A DNA stretch of 64,000 bases from Haemaphysalis longicornis (lineage: Eukaryota > Arthropoda > Arachnida > Ixodida > Ixodidae): positions 140,533,942-140,597,941 of the forward strand of contig CM023454.1 in NCBI GenBank assembly GCA_013339765.2, in the 5' to 3' direction. A program made the position numbers and the translations under genes. Each line of letters starts with the position of its first letter. Position 1 is the first letter of the stretch. Under the pieces are notes generated by a model that ran no database searches, had not been told where the DNA came from, and saw only the letters and a program-made list of their open reading frames with translations. Positions 21,774-32,400 of the stretch are shown here, piece after piece.

Positions 21774-22015
21774 TGATTGATTGATTGTAGTGTTTAACGC
21801 GCCGACGCAATGCATGCGATAAGGCGCGCCATAGTGGCGGACTCCGGATTAATTTTTACCACCTGGGGATCTTTAACGTGCGCTGAAATCTCGTACACAT
21901 GGGCGTTTTTGCTTTTCGCATCCACCAGAAAAGCGGCTGCCGCAGCCGGGAATCGAACCCGTGACCTCGTGCTCAGCAGCGCAACGCCTTAGCCACTGAG
22001 ACACCGAGGCGGGTT
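21774..22015 (-). mobile_element. Ruka-like tRNA-derived SINE (copy 2), with TSD
   Basis: A complete SINE on the minus strand: (tgat)n tail at 21774-21786, conserved body, B box as gggaatcgaaccc near 21949, and A-box head ending about 22013. It is flanked by a perfect 14-bp target-site duplication, atctttattagtga, at 21763-21776 and 22016-22029. A small ORF at 21810-21992 lies wholly inside the SINE and is not a gene. Confidence 0.95.
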
Positions 22016-22029
22016 ATCTTTATTAGTGA

Positions 22030-22254
22030 AGCGTCAAATTACACTGCATGTCGTAATAGCTATGCGTGCAATACGTCAGTGAGTGCTTACATTGTGCTCA
22101 CGCAAAAACCAGCGAATTTATTGTGAATTTATGAACTCGAGATGGGGCCCTTTGTGGCGTTGCGACAGAGTGCATCGACATATTTTGAAACTCTGGGTAA
22201 AGTTGACTGAACCATCCATATATATTGACTTAAGTGAACATGTAACTTTGAAAT
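22030..22254. repeat. First arm of old tandem duplication (left part)
   Basis: Sequence from about 22145 (gcgacagagtgcatcgac..attttgaaactctggg) matches 26200-26260 (cgacaaagctcatcggc..atttttaaactctggg). The same relationship resumes on the far side of the Penelope element (25318-25406 versus 26297-26375). The first arm therefore contains the Penelope and LTR insertions, and the second does not. Confidence 0.6.
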
Positions 22255-22505
22255 CTTGAAACAGCGCAACACGGACGAGGACGTAAGAAGTAGACAAGAC
22301 GAGCGCTGACTCACAACTGGTTTATTTTATTGAAAGCGCATAATTTGTCACTTTGGCTTTAAAGGAAAAGAAAAGATGAAGGAGAGAAAACACCCAACAG
22401 CAACCCTAGCTGGCACACTCTCGCCCCTGTGCAGCTAGTAAAATGATAACCGCTGGGGCAATCACAATTTTAAAAGACGCGGAATAATTTCCAGCCTAGC
22501 AATCA

Positions 22506-22837
22506 TGTATCATACCACGAGCTAGATAAGAAGCCATATTCCTTTTCACAAAGTGTAATGGACGGCTTACTGACGCATGCGTCCCCCAACCTTCGGATGT
22601 GGAACGCTTCGATTTTTTCCCTGCAAGTCTTCTTAACATGACAGGGGAGAACATATGCTTCTTTTAATATCGAGTAGCAGCCATGTTCGCTACAATATTC
22701 TGCCAGCCGAGAGTATGACGTTGTTTTCAGTGACTGCCTGTGCTCAGTCAGACGGGTATTTAAACATCGTCCAATCTGCCCCACGTACAATCTACCGCGT
22801 GACAGTGGCATCCGGTATACTATAACGGTCGTGCACG
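22506..22837 (-). pseudogene. GIY-YIG endonuclease domain of Penelope element
   Basis: The minus frame gives VIVYRMPLSRGRLYVGQIGR then CLNTRLTEH. These are the GIY-like strand, the YIG-like strand and the conserved arginine of the GIY-YIG fold, followed by a histidine/cysteine-containing stretch (EYCSEHGC). This domain nicks target DNA for insertion. It is cut off from its RT by the inserted element at 22842-23368, so the natural fusion protein is broken. Confidence 0.85.
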
Positions 22838-22841
22838 GTAC

Positions 22842-23368
22842 AGTCGCGTGCGCTTTGAAGGTAATCGCGCGAGCGTCGACCGACCACGACGATAACGCCC
22901 CCGCGCGGCTTGTTTTACGGCGCCTGGTTCCTTGTTTAAGCATCCTTCCCTCCCTCGGTCGCTGTTTATTCAAGCGGCCATCACTCCCGCGGCAAAACCA
23001 GTACCCCCTTCCTCTTTTGTTATCGCGCACGCAGCGACGAGATCGCACTTGTCGTATCTTACAGTAGTTCCCGAAAAGGTGCGCACAAACACATTGTCGG
23101 CAAATACCCGACATTTATAACAATGGGTGCTATCCTTGCTCACGATAACCAAGAAGAAAGCCCACACGTGATTACAACCACACAAAATCACCACAAAGCG
23201 AAAAGGTGGTTTACTACCCGTGGGAGTGATGACTGCTTGAAGGAACAGCGACCGAGGGAGAGGAGAATGCATAAACGTGGTCCCAGGCGCACCAAAAAAT
23301 GCCGCTCGGGGGCGTTATCGTCTTTATCGGTCGAAGCTCGCGCGATTACCTTCAAATCGCGCGCGACT
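22842..23368. mobile_element. 527-bp long-TIR element inside Penelope
   Basis: The first ~165 bases (from agtcgcgtgcgctttgaagg) and the last ~165 (ending in the reverse complement of agtcgcgcgcgatttgaagg) form long inverted repeats, roughly 80% identical by eye. The palindromic tetramer gtac flanks both ends (22838-22841 and 23369-23372). Removing the element plus one gtac restores the Penelope frame across the RT-endonuclease linker, which fixes the boundaries. No transposase is encoded. It resembles a foldback or MITE-type DNA element with a 4-bp target duplication. Confidence 0.8.
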
Positions 23369-23372
23369 GTAC

Positions 23373-24787
23373 ATACCGCGTCTTGTGCCCGACACCACAC
23401 CCGCCCTGTGTACGCCTAACTTCAATACGATTGCGCACTTCAGCACATACCTTCCCAAGTTTCCTAGGGGAAGAAAAAACAACGCCTACACCATAGCGCT
23501 GCGCCACATTCTTTAAGCCATGCGTCAGTCTGTGTGCGTAAGGAACAACTGCGAACCGCTTCGGTTTTGAGGAAGTACCTAGAGCTGCAGCCAATTCCGA
23601 TGTCCGTAGGCGCTTTAGCAGCTTTTTGCATTCGCTGGACACTACATGACGTGGGAACCCAGTGCACATTAGTCGGCTTACTTGCTGGTCAAAGCTTTTG
23701 TGAACACTATCATGGCACGACCTTAACAGGGCGGCCCGAAGTGAAGAGAGGGCGATACCCTGCTTAATCAGTTTGGAATGGCTGGAGGCGTACGGAAGCA
23801 GAGGTTTCCTGCCACGTGGCTGATAGCACCAGCAGACAGGGGATGGCCGGAATGTGAAACTCAAATCCAGGAACTGGATCACACTTTCTTGCATAACCTC
23901 GACAGTAAAATTCAGCCCAAGACCACACTTATGAAAAACGTCGAGAAAAAATTGGCTGCACTGGCGTAATCAACGGCTTTACAGTACAAGAAAGTCATCA
24001 ACATACCTCCACACATGAATGACCTTTTGATCAAGGTTGGCCGAAAGCTTCCTATCCACTCGGCTCAGATAAATTTCACTTAGTATGGGCGCTACTCTGG
24101 ACCCTATAAAAACACCCTTCTTTTGTATGAAAAGGCCTCGCTCAAAGCATACAACAGTGGACTTGAGGTAGAAGGAAAGAAGCTCAAGGAAGGACGGAAC
24201 GGGCAGGCCTGTGCAATTCCTGAACTCCAGCTCATCATTGTAGTTAACAATGCATAATTTAACACTTTTCATAAGTTCATCATGGGGCAATGAGTAGAAA
24301 AGGTCAGTCCCATCGACACTAATAGCCTGGCAGCTTCCTGGATTATCCGCCTGAAGTTTTGCACCAGCGTTTCCGAATTCATAATGCGGAAAGGGTCTTC
24401 CACCTTTAAAGTGTTCAAATGTGTTTGAAGGAAGCCCGAGACCGCATTCTGCCACGTATTCCTTTCCGTAACGATGGCACGAAACGATACACCGCACTTG
24501 TGTGTCTTAGCTGAGAAAAAGATGTCAAGACTACCCTTCTGGGACTTCTTAACATCAGCTGCCAGCCTTTCCAGATTAAGGTCAATGAGCAAAGCCACGG
24601 CCCTCTGCCTAATTTTTTCCTCTTTATCTTTGACGCGAACAAAGTTTTTTTGCATGGTTGCCTCAGCCTTTTCATAGAACATACCTTCCGGTATAACAAC
24701 AAACACACCCTCCTTATCCGCTTCCATTAGCCTCAACCCCTGACCAACCAAACATTCAACAACCCCGAGACACCGACACAGACTCAT
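23373..24787 (-). pseudogene. Penelope reverse transcriptase, frameshifted
   Basis: Two overlapping minus frames (24269-24787 and 23979-24497) and a third (23352-23894) together cover fingers, palm and thumb. The palm contains ISVDGTDLFYSLPH and RYVDDFLVL, and the thumb includes LPYASSHSKLIKQGIALSSL. The frame changes show at least two small indels. The YVDD core itself is intact, so loss of function is due to frameshifts and the downstream insertion. Confidence 0.85.
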
Positions 24788-24863
24788 GGTTATCGCTGCC
24801 GGTCCTCGCCACTACGTCCACGCACTCTTGGAGGCAACGTGGGCGGCACTCATCGGGCACTTT

Positions 24864-25196
24864 TTAAGCGATATCCCTTGAGAACATCAGTTTTTCCACA
24901 GGCGAGAACTTAGGCTCTAAGGCGTACTTCGGACCTTTGCGCAGAACGTCGATGACCTTTGGCGGGACTGGTTGTTCACTGAGGACGATCACCTCACCTT
25001 CAGGAGGGGCCGTTCTTTTCTTGCGGGGTAGGTTTGGTAGAGTGGAAGACCAAAGGGCTTCGGTTGTCCTCTCAGCAATCCTGCAGCACTGTGAAAATTC
25101 ACTGCGGCACGGGCGCTTGTCTTTGGCGGGGTATCGCTCACACACAACACGCAGAGTGTCTTGAAATGTCGGGCATTGTGATACCATTCGGAGCAC
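24864..25196 (-). pseudogene. Penelope N-terminal region
   Basis: A 110-codon minus frame. Its C-terminal half (VLRKGPKYALEPKFSPVEKL) carries the KGPKF-type motif that precedes RT in Penelope-like elements. The frame is separated from the RT frame by a stop/frameshift near 24790-24860. Start uncertain. Confidence 0.7.
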
Positions 25197-25406
25197 AGGA
25201 AGTTGCTGATCCGTCGGGACAGCTACTCGTCTTGTCTACTTCTTACGTCCTCGTCAGTGTTGCGCTGTTTCAAGACGTCACCTTACCAACTCGCCCAGCT
25301 TTCCACCCTTTTACAGACAAATTTGAGAATTGATTAGGAAGCTGTGGATGTGACTGACTGACTTCCTTTAGATTTATTAAAAAGTAGCGATTCTTCGTGA
25401 GAATAT

Positions 25407-26172
25407 TGTTACGAACAAGTGAACAATTCCCAATGCCCCTCCATCGACGACGACGAGGAGGTGGCTGACCCGCCGCCGGTGCGAGCTCGGCGATACCCGC
25501 CATTTAAATGGTCCAGAATACATAGTCCGCATCTCATTGTTCATGTCCTGCGCCACGTAACATGTTTGGTAAGGGTGCGGGTTTCTCCCCTTCCTGGCCC
25601 CAGCATCGCTACGTCTCAGCACCGGCGAAACATCGAGGGTACGCGGGCCGTGTCGGGCAGCCCCAGCCCCGCCGCGATCAGCACATGACGATGCCCCCGC
25701 CCCGTGTCCCCAGCCCTTGAGAAGCCGATCAAGAACCGAGACCAGACGAGACGTGACCAGCCAAGACGTGTCGCCCATGCAGTGTCTCCAGCCTTCTCGT
25801 CCGGCGCGGTTCCCAGCACCCTCATCGGTTCGTCGTGGCCTTCTGGGCGTCGATGTTCGGAGACCAGTCGACATCGGAGACCGCCATCGTCATTGGCCGT
25901 GGAAAGTGCTTCATTGTTTATACACATCGGATCCAATCCTCACCACACCCATCCACTTCACGGTGACCGAGCACGACCAGGTCGGTCTTCTATGGCCGGG
26001 GGGGGGGGGGGGGTGATGTTACGAACAAGTGGACAATTCCCAATGTCCCTCCATCGACGACGACGAGGAGGTGGCTGACACGCCACCGGTGCGAGCTCGG
26101 CGATACCCGCCGTGTAAATAGTCCAGAATACATAGTCCGCATCTCATTGTTCATGTCCTGCGCCACGAAACA
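25407..26172 (+). mobile_element. Miniature LTR retrotransposon (TRIM-like), 766 bp
   Basis: Two 156-bp direct repeats (25407-25562 and 26017-26172) differ at about eight positions. Each starts TGTTACG and ends in ...ACA; the left copy ends CGTAACA, the exact inverted match of its start. A poly-G/polypurine tract lies just before the right repeat (about 25996-26016), as expected for plus-strand priming. The flanks carry atat on both sides (25403-25406 and 26173-26176), a 4-5 bp target duplication. The 454-bp interior has no gag or pol. It must rely on another element's enzymes. Orientation is set by the polypurine tract. Confidence 0.85.
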
Positions 26173-26176
26173 ATAT

Positions 26177-26400
26177 TTTTTTGTGATTGTTATGGAGAAC
26201 GCGACAAAGCTCATCGGCATATTTTTAAACTCTGGGTCAAGTTAGCTAAACCACCCTAATATATAATACTCAGGGTAACAGGCCTATGAGCTTGATTTGA
26301 GGGTTTTTTATTAGGAAGCTGAGTTACTGACTCACCGAGTTTCCATTTATTAAGTAGCAGATTACCGTGAGAATATTTTGTTGTAAGTATTAAGGGATAT
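26177..26400. repeat. Second (empty) arm of old tandem duplication
   Basis: Matches 22145-22254 joined to about 25318-25406, without the Penelope or LTR insertions. Shared landmarks are aaactctggg, attaggaagctg and gtgagaatat. It acts as a natural pre-insertion reference. Confidence 0.6.
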
Positions 26401-29380
26401 TTTGTGTTTGTGGTCGCCTTTATCTAGAAAAGAAACGAGTTTATCAATGCGGGGTAATTTGCTTGATCCGCTTGTGAATTGCACCGTGTGCATTGTTCGG
26501 CATACCACCGTTGGCGCAGCCCGTTCCAAGATGGCAGCAAACGTCCACGATGGGCTCCGCTCTCCTGTAGGTTAACATCGTTTTCATTTATTTTCTCAAT
26601 ACTTTGGTAACTGACGTCGCTTTCTTTGGTGGTATAGATAATAAACTGCGCATTTTATTATTCGTGTAAAGTTTTAACCTGAACAGAGAAGCGGTTTGTT
26701 TACGAAATTATATTAAAATTCGCTCATTTGTTGCTGCAGCCCCCTGTATGTTTCGTCGTTCAGTCTACCTTTAAACTCCTTCAGCGAAAACCTGTCGACT
26801 GCCCCATGGTATGGCAAACATTCTAGTCACCTCCATAAAATAAGGGGGAGCCATAGCGCCTTCCGGAAAATCCCCGGGGCAATTTTTACTAACCAGAAAC
26901 CTAGGGGAAGGAAGAAGCATGCAGTGCACAAGTTTATTCAAAGATTGTAATTGTCTCTTCCCATTCGGCGCGGGCTCATTGGTCACCTGAAAGCGCCAAC
27001 GGGAGGACCAATCGCGAGCTTGCCTAGCGGAGGCGGCCTCCCTTGCGTTGGAACGGATTTAAGCAATTTAACGGGACAGACAGGCCGTAAGTTGCGCTCT
27101 CGTCACAGACCGGAGAAAGCTAAGACGTAAGCCAAGAAGTAGCACGAGACGCTCAAAAACGCGTGTCTCGATGTATTCTATTAATTATGCGTGACGTTCT
27201 TGCGCGAGGCAGTGGAAAATACGTGTTCCGGTGTTTTAGTAGTGTGACTACCTGAGAATACGACGACATGAGTGGATGGCGGCATGAGACGCGGATAGCC
27301 AGACCCCATAGGGTGCTTCGCCGATTAATAAATATTGAGTTCTACGAGTTTCTGCATAGTTTCGGACACGTTGATTCTAAATATCACATCGAAATTTTGC
27401 TTAGGTGAGTCCCAAAATACTTTATCATGCAAACCAATTGCTCTCGTTTGGATTCCGCTTCGCGATCCGTGTTTGACGCCTCTGAGTGCTTGCCCCCTTT
27501 ATGAAGGTGGACACTCAGCTGCCGTGCGGTGTGTCGGTAGCGCTTTAAATGGTCGCACAGTAGCGGCGCTGGCCTTTTCCGTGACTTACCTCGCATTTTA
27601 GTGTAACAATATCTCGGGAATTTTATTTTTCAACTTCTCGACTGGTTGGTTCACGTACCGAGAAAATCGTGTTCGCCAGGAGACATCTGTAGAAAACATC
27701 ACGAACGTCTTCTCTTTATACTGTCACGAATCTCACGCAGGTATACCAAATACTTTCCATTGAGAAGCCTTGGAAGATTCCGGGGATTGGTTATTCTGAA
27801 AGAGAAGATGGCCTAATACCAAAACAATGACTCATGGTTTGGGCTATTTGTGTTGGTAAAAATAAAAAAAAAACATTGAGCAATTTTGCGTGTGCTGCCC
27901 GCGGCTAAGGACGTGAGAAAAATGGTGACAGCAAACATCTTTGTTAACAATAGACCTGATGAGTGGAGACAGGTGACTGTACGTGAATGACTCCTTCAGA
28001 CAGAATTTACGAGTTAAAAGTAATGCCTTTGGTCAATGTATGACGCTCCAAGATTTATCCGTGTATTGAGTCTGTCTTTGCTGGCCCCATGTACCAAACT
28101 CTCCTCGTGTATCTCGACAAAAGTCATGTATTCATACATGCTGCAGTAACAATTCGGACGCCCTGGGGCAGTGGTACCCGATGAAACAACCACATATCTC
28201 AAACACAACCCGAAAACCGGCTGATTTCCACATTCAAAATTTAGATTTCCTGGTCACCTCGAGACCGTTGAAGCTGGACCGGGCCAACCTCCACGAAACA
28301 GCTGCTTCTCGTTTGTTTAGGGGACCGCCACAAAATAAAGCGATCCTACGGTTTTTAAGCTGATCGGTTTATTGCCAGCGCTTTGTTCTATATTCTTATA
28401 CAGCCTTAGCGCCTGGGATTTACGAGACGCACGAATTAATATATATTCTCAAAGCCTGGGATTTATCTCACGCAAGAATATTTCCAGTCAGTGCAATGTA
28501 CCCGCAACCAATCTAACAAAGCGCATCCTACAGTGCCAGTCTGGGCGCACTTTGATGTGTAGGCTGTGGTAGATTTCGCACTGATCTTTGTGTCAAGAAG
28601 TTTGGCGCTTTTTTTTGAAGGGCACGATGACGTTGAACGCTTCATAGAGTGTCCCAGTTATGTGCTCAGCAAACCCCAACAGAATAATTTGACAGTGAAG
28701 GGTAATTTTTTGTTTAGGAGTGGTTGAGTCAATTAACGCTATTCAGCTCAAGTGGAATGAACGGCTGTTTCGCACGGGTACATAGCATAGCTCGCTACGT
28801 TGATTGCTAGCCTAACAGATTCTGTTAAAAGAATTTTTCGGTGGGTCCTTCGTATTCAGGAGTTTTATTTTGCCTTTACCTATATATCAGAGCACAAGGG
28901 CAGCGACACCTACTGCGCATCTCGAACTGTTAGAAACTACCCCTGGCACATACCAACAGTAATGACGCCTTCCTTGGTGCACTAAACACCTGGGGCTGGT
29001 CACAAGACAAGCGGCGGGATTCGGAGATGTGCAGATTGACTTCGCGTCATTAACGAAAATAGCTGCTTGTTTGTACTGCTATCATCCGCGACGCATACAC
29101 AATTTGACTCCGAAAGAATGTATTTTGGGAAACGTTCACACAAATAGCCTTTCCTGGTTCGGGCCATGGCAGACAACTTCCGCGACAAAAACGTGCTGCC
29201 ATCCCATGACGACTCAGCTCCCGCCCCACTTAGCTTGAGTCGTACCCAAGCCAGAATGCACTATAATTCTTGCTGTCTTCACTTTCAAAAATGTGGTCCT
29301 CACTACGCAAGATTGCAGTGCTATCTGCACAAGACCCCCTTTAAAGGCCTGTAAGTTTTGCAGCTTGTTAAGCCACCAAT
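26401..29380. other. No gene recognised
   Basis: AT-richer DNA. A strong Kozak-type ATG (ccaagatggc at 26527-26536), 12 codons before a gtaggt, could be a tiny first exon, but nothing confirms it. An AATAAA occurs near 27329. No protein family recognised. Confidence 0.45.
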
Positions 29381-29420
29381 GACAATCTTCGACAATCTTC
29401 GACAATCTTCGACAATCTTC
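29381..29420 (+). repeat. 10-bp tandem repeat, four exact copies
   Basis: gacaatcttc occurs four times in a row, followed by gacaaaatga. A microsatellite-scale expansion. Confidence 0.95.
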
Positions 29421-32400
29421 GACAAAATGAAATATCTTACTGTTTCGATGGTAGGTAACGTCTGAAACCCCCAAAACAAAACCACAACATTCACATATAA
29501 AATGACCCACTAAGCACCCTAAGATGACCATAATTTTTATGATCGCCATGTATACTGATATGAAGGGCTTACTTTCGGTAGTTTTGCATAGAGACGCCTG
29601 CCAGGGCTACAGCGGGGTTTTCTACTTCATTTTTGTCCAAGGCCTGTGTTATAACGATGGCAGAAACGCTAAATTTATTTGTATTATGTGACACCATTCT
29701 CGCGTATCCACAACTGGCCACCTATTGAGTGGGAAATGCTCGAAATATAGATGACGGCCGCAGTATACAGCAACATGTGGACGCGATGGCTCCAAGTTAG
29801 ACGTCGGTTTCAATTCTCGGAAAAAAGAATAAATGTCGGCTTCTGGTCCCTGCTACCTTCTTGTCGAGAAATTCCTGAAGTGTTATTTTACACCTGAAAA
29901 TATCTTATCTCTAAGTAAAAGGTCAAATATAAAACGACTCCTGATGAACTACCCGCATGTGAGCGAAAACCACACTAACAAATAGTGCACGCTATGCGGG
30001 TTAAAACCTACTGCGAAATGTAACATAACAATTCTACTCTGCCGAATTTCACAGGCTTCATCGGCATTCTGCCTAAAATATAGTCAACATTGCTAAGACT
30101 GGGAGTGCGTTGCATTCGACGTTTGGTTTTGTTGTGCCGCTCTGAGGGACTGCGAACGATAGCTCATCAGCGATACTGATCAAGCTATAACCTATTACGT
30201 ATGATTTACAATCCATAACAGGGGAGAAGGAAGAGCGGAATGGTGCGGACTGTGACCAGCTAAATTGACTGACGTGGTTTGTGATCTTCAGCAGTCAACG
30301 TCTAGTACACGCTTTTTTTAATATCTTACCAGTAGTGTTCTCAGGACTGCCAACGAAATATTTATCTTAGCAATGAATATACCCTTCCAAGACCTTTCCG
30401 ATTAATTTCCAGAAAATTTACAGAATAATCTACTGGAAGCTCTAAAATTCACGGTTTCTAACAAATACATATTGTGGCGCCAACGCGTCTTTCGCAGGGA
30501 AAATATAATTCATAGCACAATAGTGGCATTGCGATAGGTCATCACTTCAACTTCGGAAGTAGAAATAACGTTTACAAATGGTATTCTTACAGCATTCTCA
30601 AATAGCATGAGGTGCCTAATTATTCTATCTGCAAACGAAAACAGGTATAAACAAGACTTAACACATACATACCGCAGCGCAGTAGTTTGCTTCAAATCTT
30701 GTTTGTGCTAAAAGTATCAGGTCAACGAGCTCGAACTTCCGATGCACAAGTAGACACACCTAAATGTCGCCAGCATTGTGTAGATACTCGTCTCATAAAG
30801 TGATCGCGCGAATATAAATACCGTTATCTGTCTGTCAGGCATGACAGATCTAATCGAATTTGAATTAGATTTAGGTGTTTTATATATAACAAGCGTACTT
30901 GTTATTTGTTTTTTATAATGCACGCTGCGCTTTATTACGGTAGTTTTATTAGCCTTACTATAAGAAATTTGGACTATAAAATAAAAACAAAACAATAAAT
31001 AAAACTTTTGCATGGCAATTACAGCTACCATAATAAAAAATCCACGCGTTTTAGTGCCTGTAATAAAATTCTCGTTGCAGAATTCAAACAGGGGCAGTGT
31101 GTTCTAGTTAGCCGCCAATATTGATTTTTAAAGAAAGGGCTTTGGAGAAGGACTGCTTCAGCAATGTTAGGCGTCCCTGCCCAACTATTCTTTCTCCTTT
31201 GGTCGGTACGCATTTAAAGGCATCACACAAATAAGATGGCTTGTTTATGCACGCCTAGATGTTCATATGTGAAAACCGGGCGAAAGCAATTGATTTGAGA
31301 AATAGGCGTTGTGTAAATTAGCTGCTTGTACTTACACAAGTTAACGCCGAGTTTTATGTGCATGGCAAGATCTGATAGAAGGGCTGATGCGTAGTGGTAG
31401 GCTGCGACTACAGGAAAAAAGACCCAAGAATAAGACAGAAAAGTAAAAGTGTTATAAAAAGTGAATACAGAAGGTCATTTAAAAATACACACAACTGAGT
31501 AATGTTTCCGCAATATTTTTTGAAATATTTGTCTGGTTTACCAACATGTAGAACATTTTCTGAAATGGTCAAACAGTGTAAAATGAGCTGAAGACTTTTG
31601 CAAACCGCTACTCATCGGTGATTCGGTTCTGCGCGCACGATGGAAATTTCGGCTCGAAGCGTACATTTTATGTGCGCAAAAAATTCGGTATGAGAGAATA
31701 CAAAAGTTTAAAATAAGTCCTGGTGTGTTTTTTGCAGCAGAAAAAGGTAAGTGATATACGTTTGTCTTACAGCGGGTAGTATATGGTGACAGGATCATAA
31801 ATTTAAGACGCTATCTCCATCTTCCACAGAGCGGGAACACGACCTTGTCAACACTTTGAAAAATTATTTGTGTGATGTGGATTATTACCAAACACGATCC
31901 TTCCAGCAAAAATCCTTTAATTTGCCCAAACCAGAAGCAAGAGAGGGTTCCATACAAGTTGTTATTGTCTGTTTTGCTAGAAAAAATCAATTCTTGAGTC
32001 ATCATGGTACAGAAAAAGCCGTATGTGGTAGCCAAACAATTTGAAGGTATCAAAGTGAAGTGAAAGTACAGTTTACAATCGTCAAGCGTGAGTAAGAAAA
32101 CATGGTTTTCGTAATTCTCTTCTAGTTGAATGTGTGGCTATCTTTCCTAACAATTGCGCTCAAATTTTTCTACTTGAACTGTAATTACATTGTTAAAATA
32201 TTTCGTACTTAACGACTTAGTGGAGTTTTCACCCCCGGTCTGTATTGCACAGCGGCTTTCAGGCACTCTCAAGAGCCCTTTTGGGGAATTTGTCTTTATC
32301 TAAGACGCGTTATTAATGTGGTAAATTATCTGAATTATCACTGTAGCTTATATACATGAAGCTGAGTATGCTCGAGTAAAAATTGTTAATACAAGACAAA

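Larger units (their letters stand above)
22255..25274 (-). mobile_element. Penelope-like element (RT + GIY-YIG), nested insertion
   Basis: On the minus strand, parts occur in family order. An N-terminal region (24864-25196) contains KGPKYALEPKFSP. Reverse transcriptase fragments (23979-24787) end in RYVDDFLVL, the YxDD core. The thumb and C-terminal RT region follows (23373-23894), then a GIY-YIG endonuclease (22506-22837). The outer ends are 49-bp inverted repeats, 22255-22303 and 25226-25274, identical at 48 of 49 positions. A 527-bp element sits between RT and endonuclease, and frameshifts break the RT. Penelope elements are retroelements, common in ticks, that prime at nicked targets. This copy cannot encode an intact protein. 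No target duplication was clear. Confidence 0.9.

Noticed and set aside
21810..21992. 60-codon ORF
   Set aside because: Lies entirely within SINE copy 2.
22503..23114. 203-codon minus frame as one protein
   Set aside because: It fuses inserted TIR-element sequence (before 22842) with the Penelope endonuclease; only 22506-22837 is meaningful.
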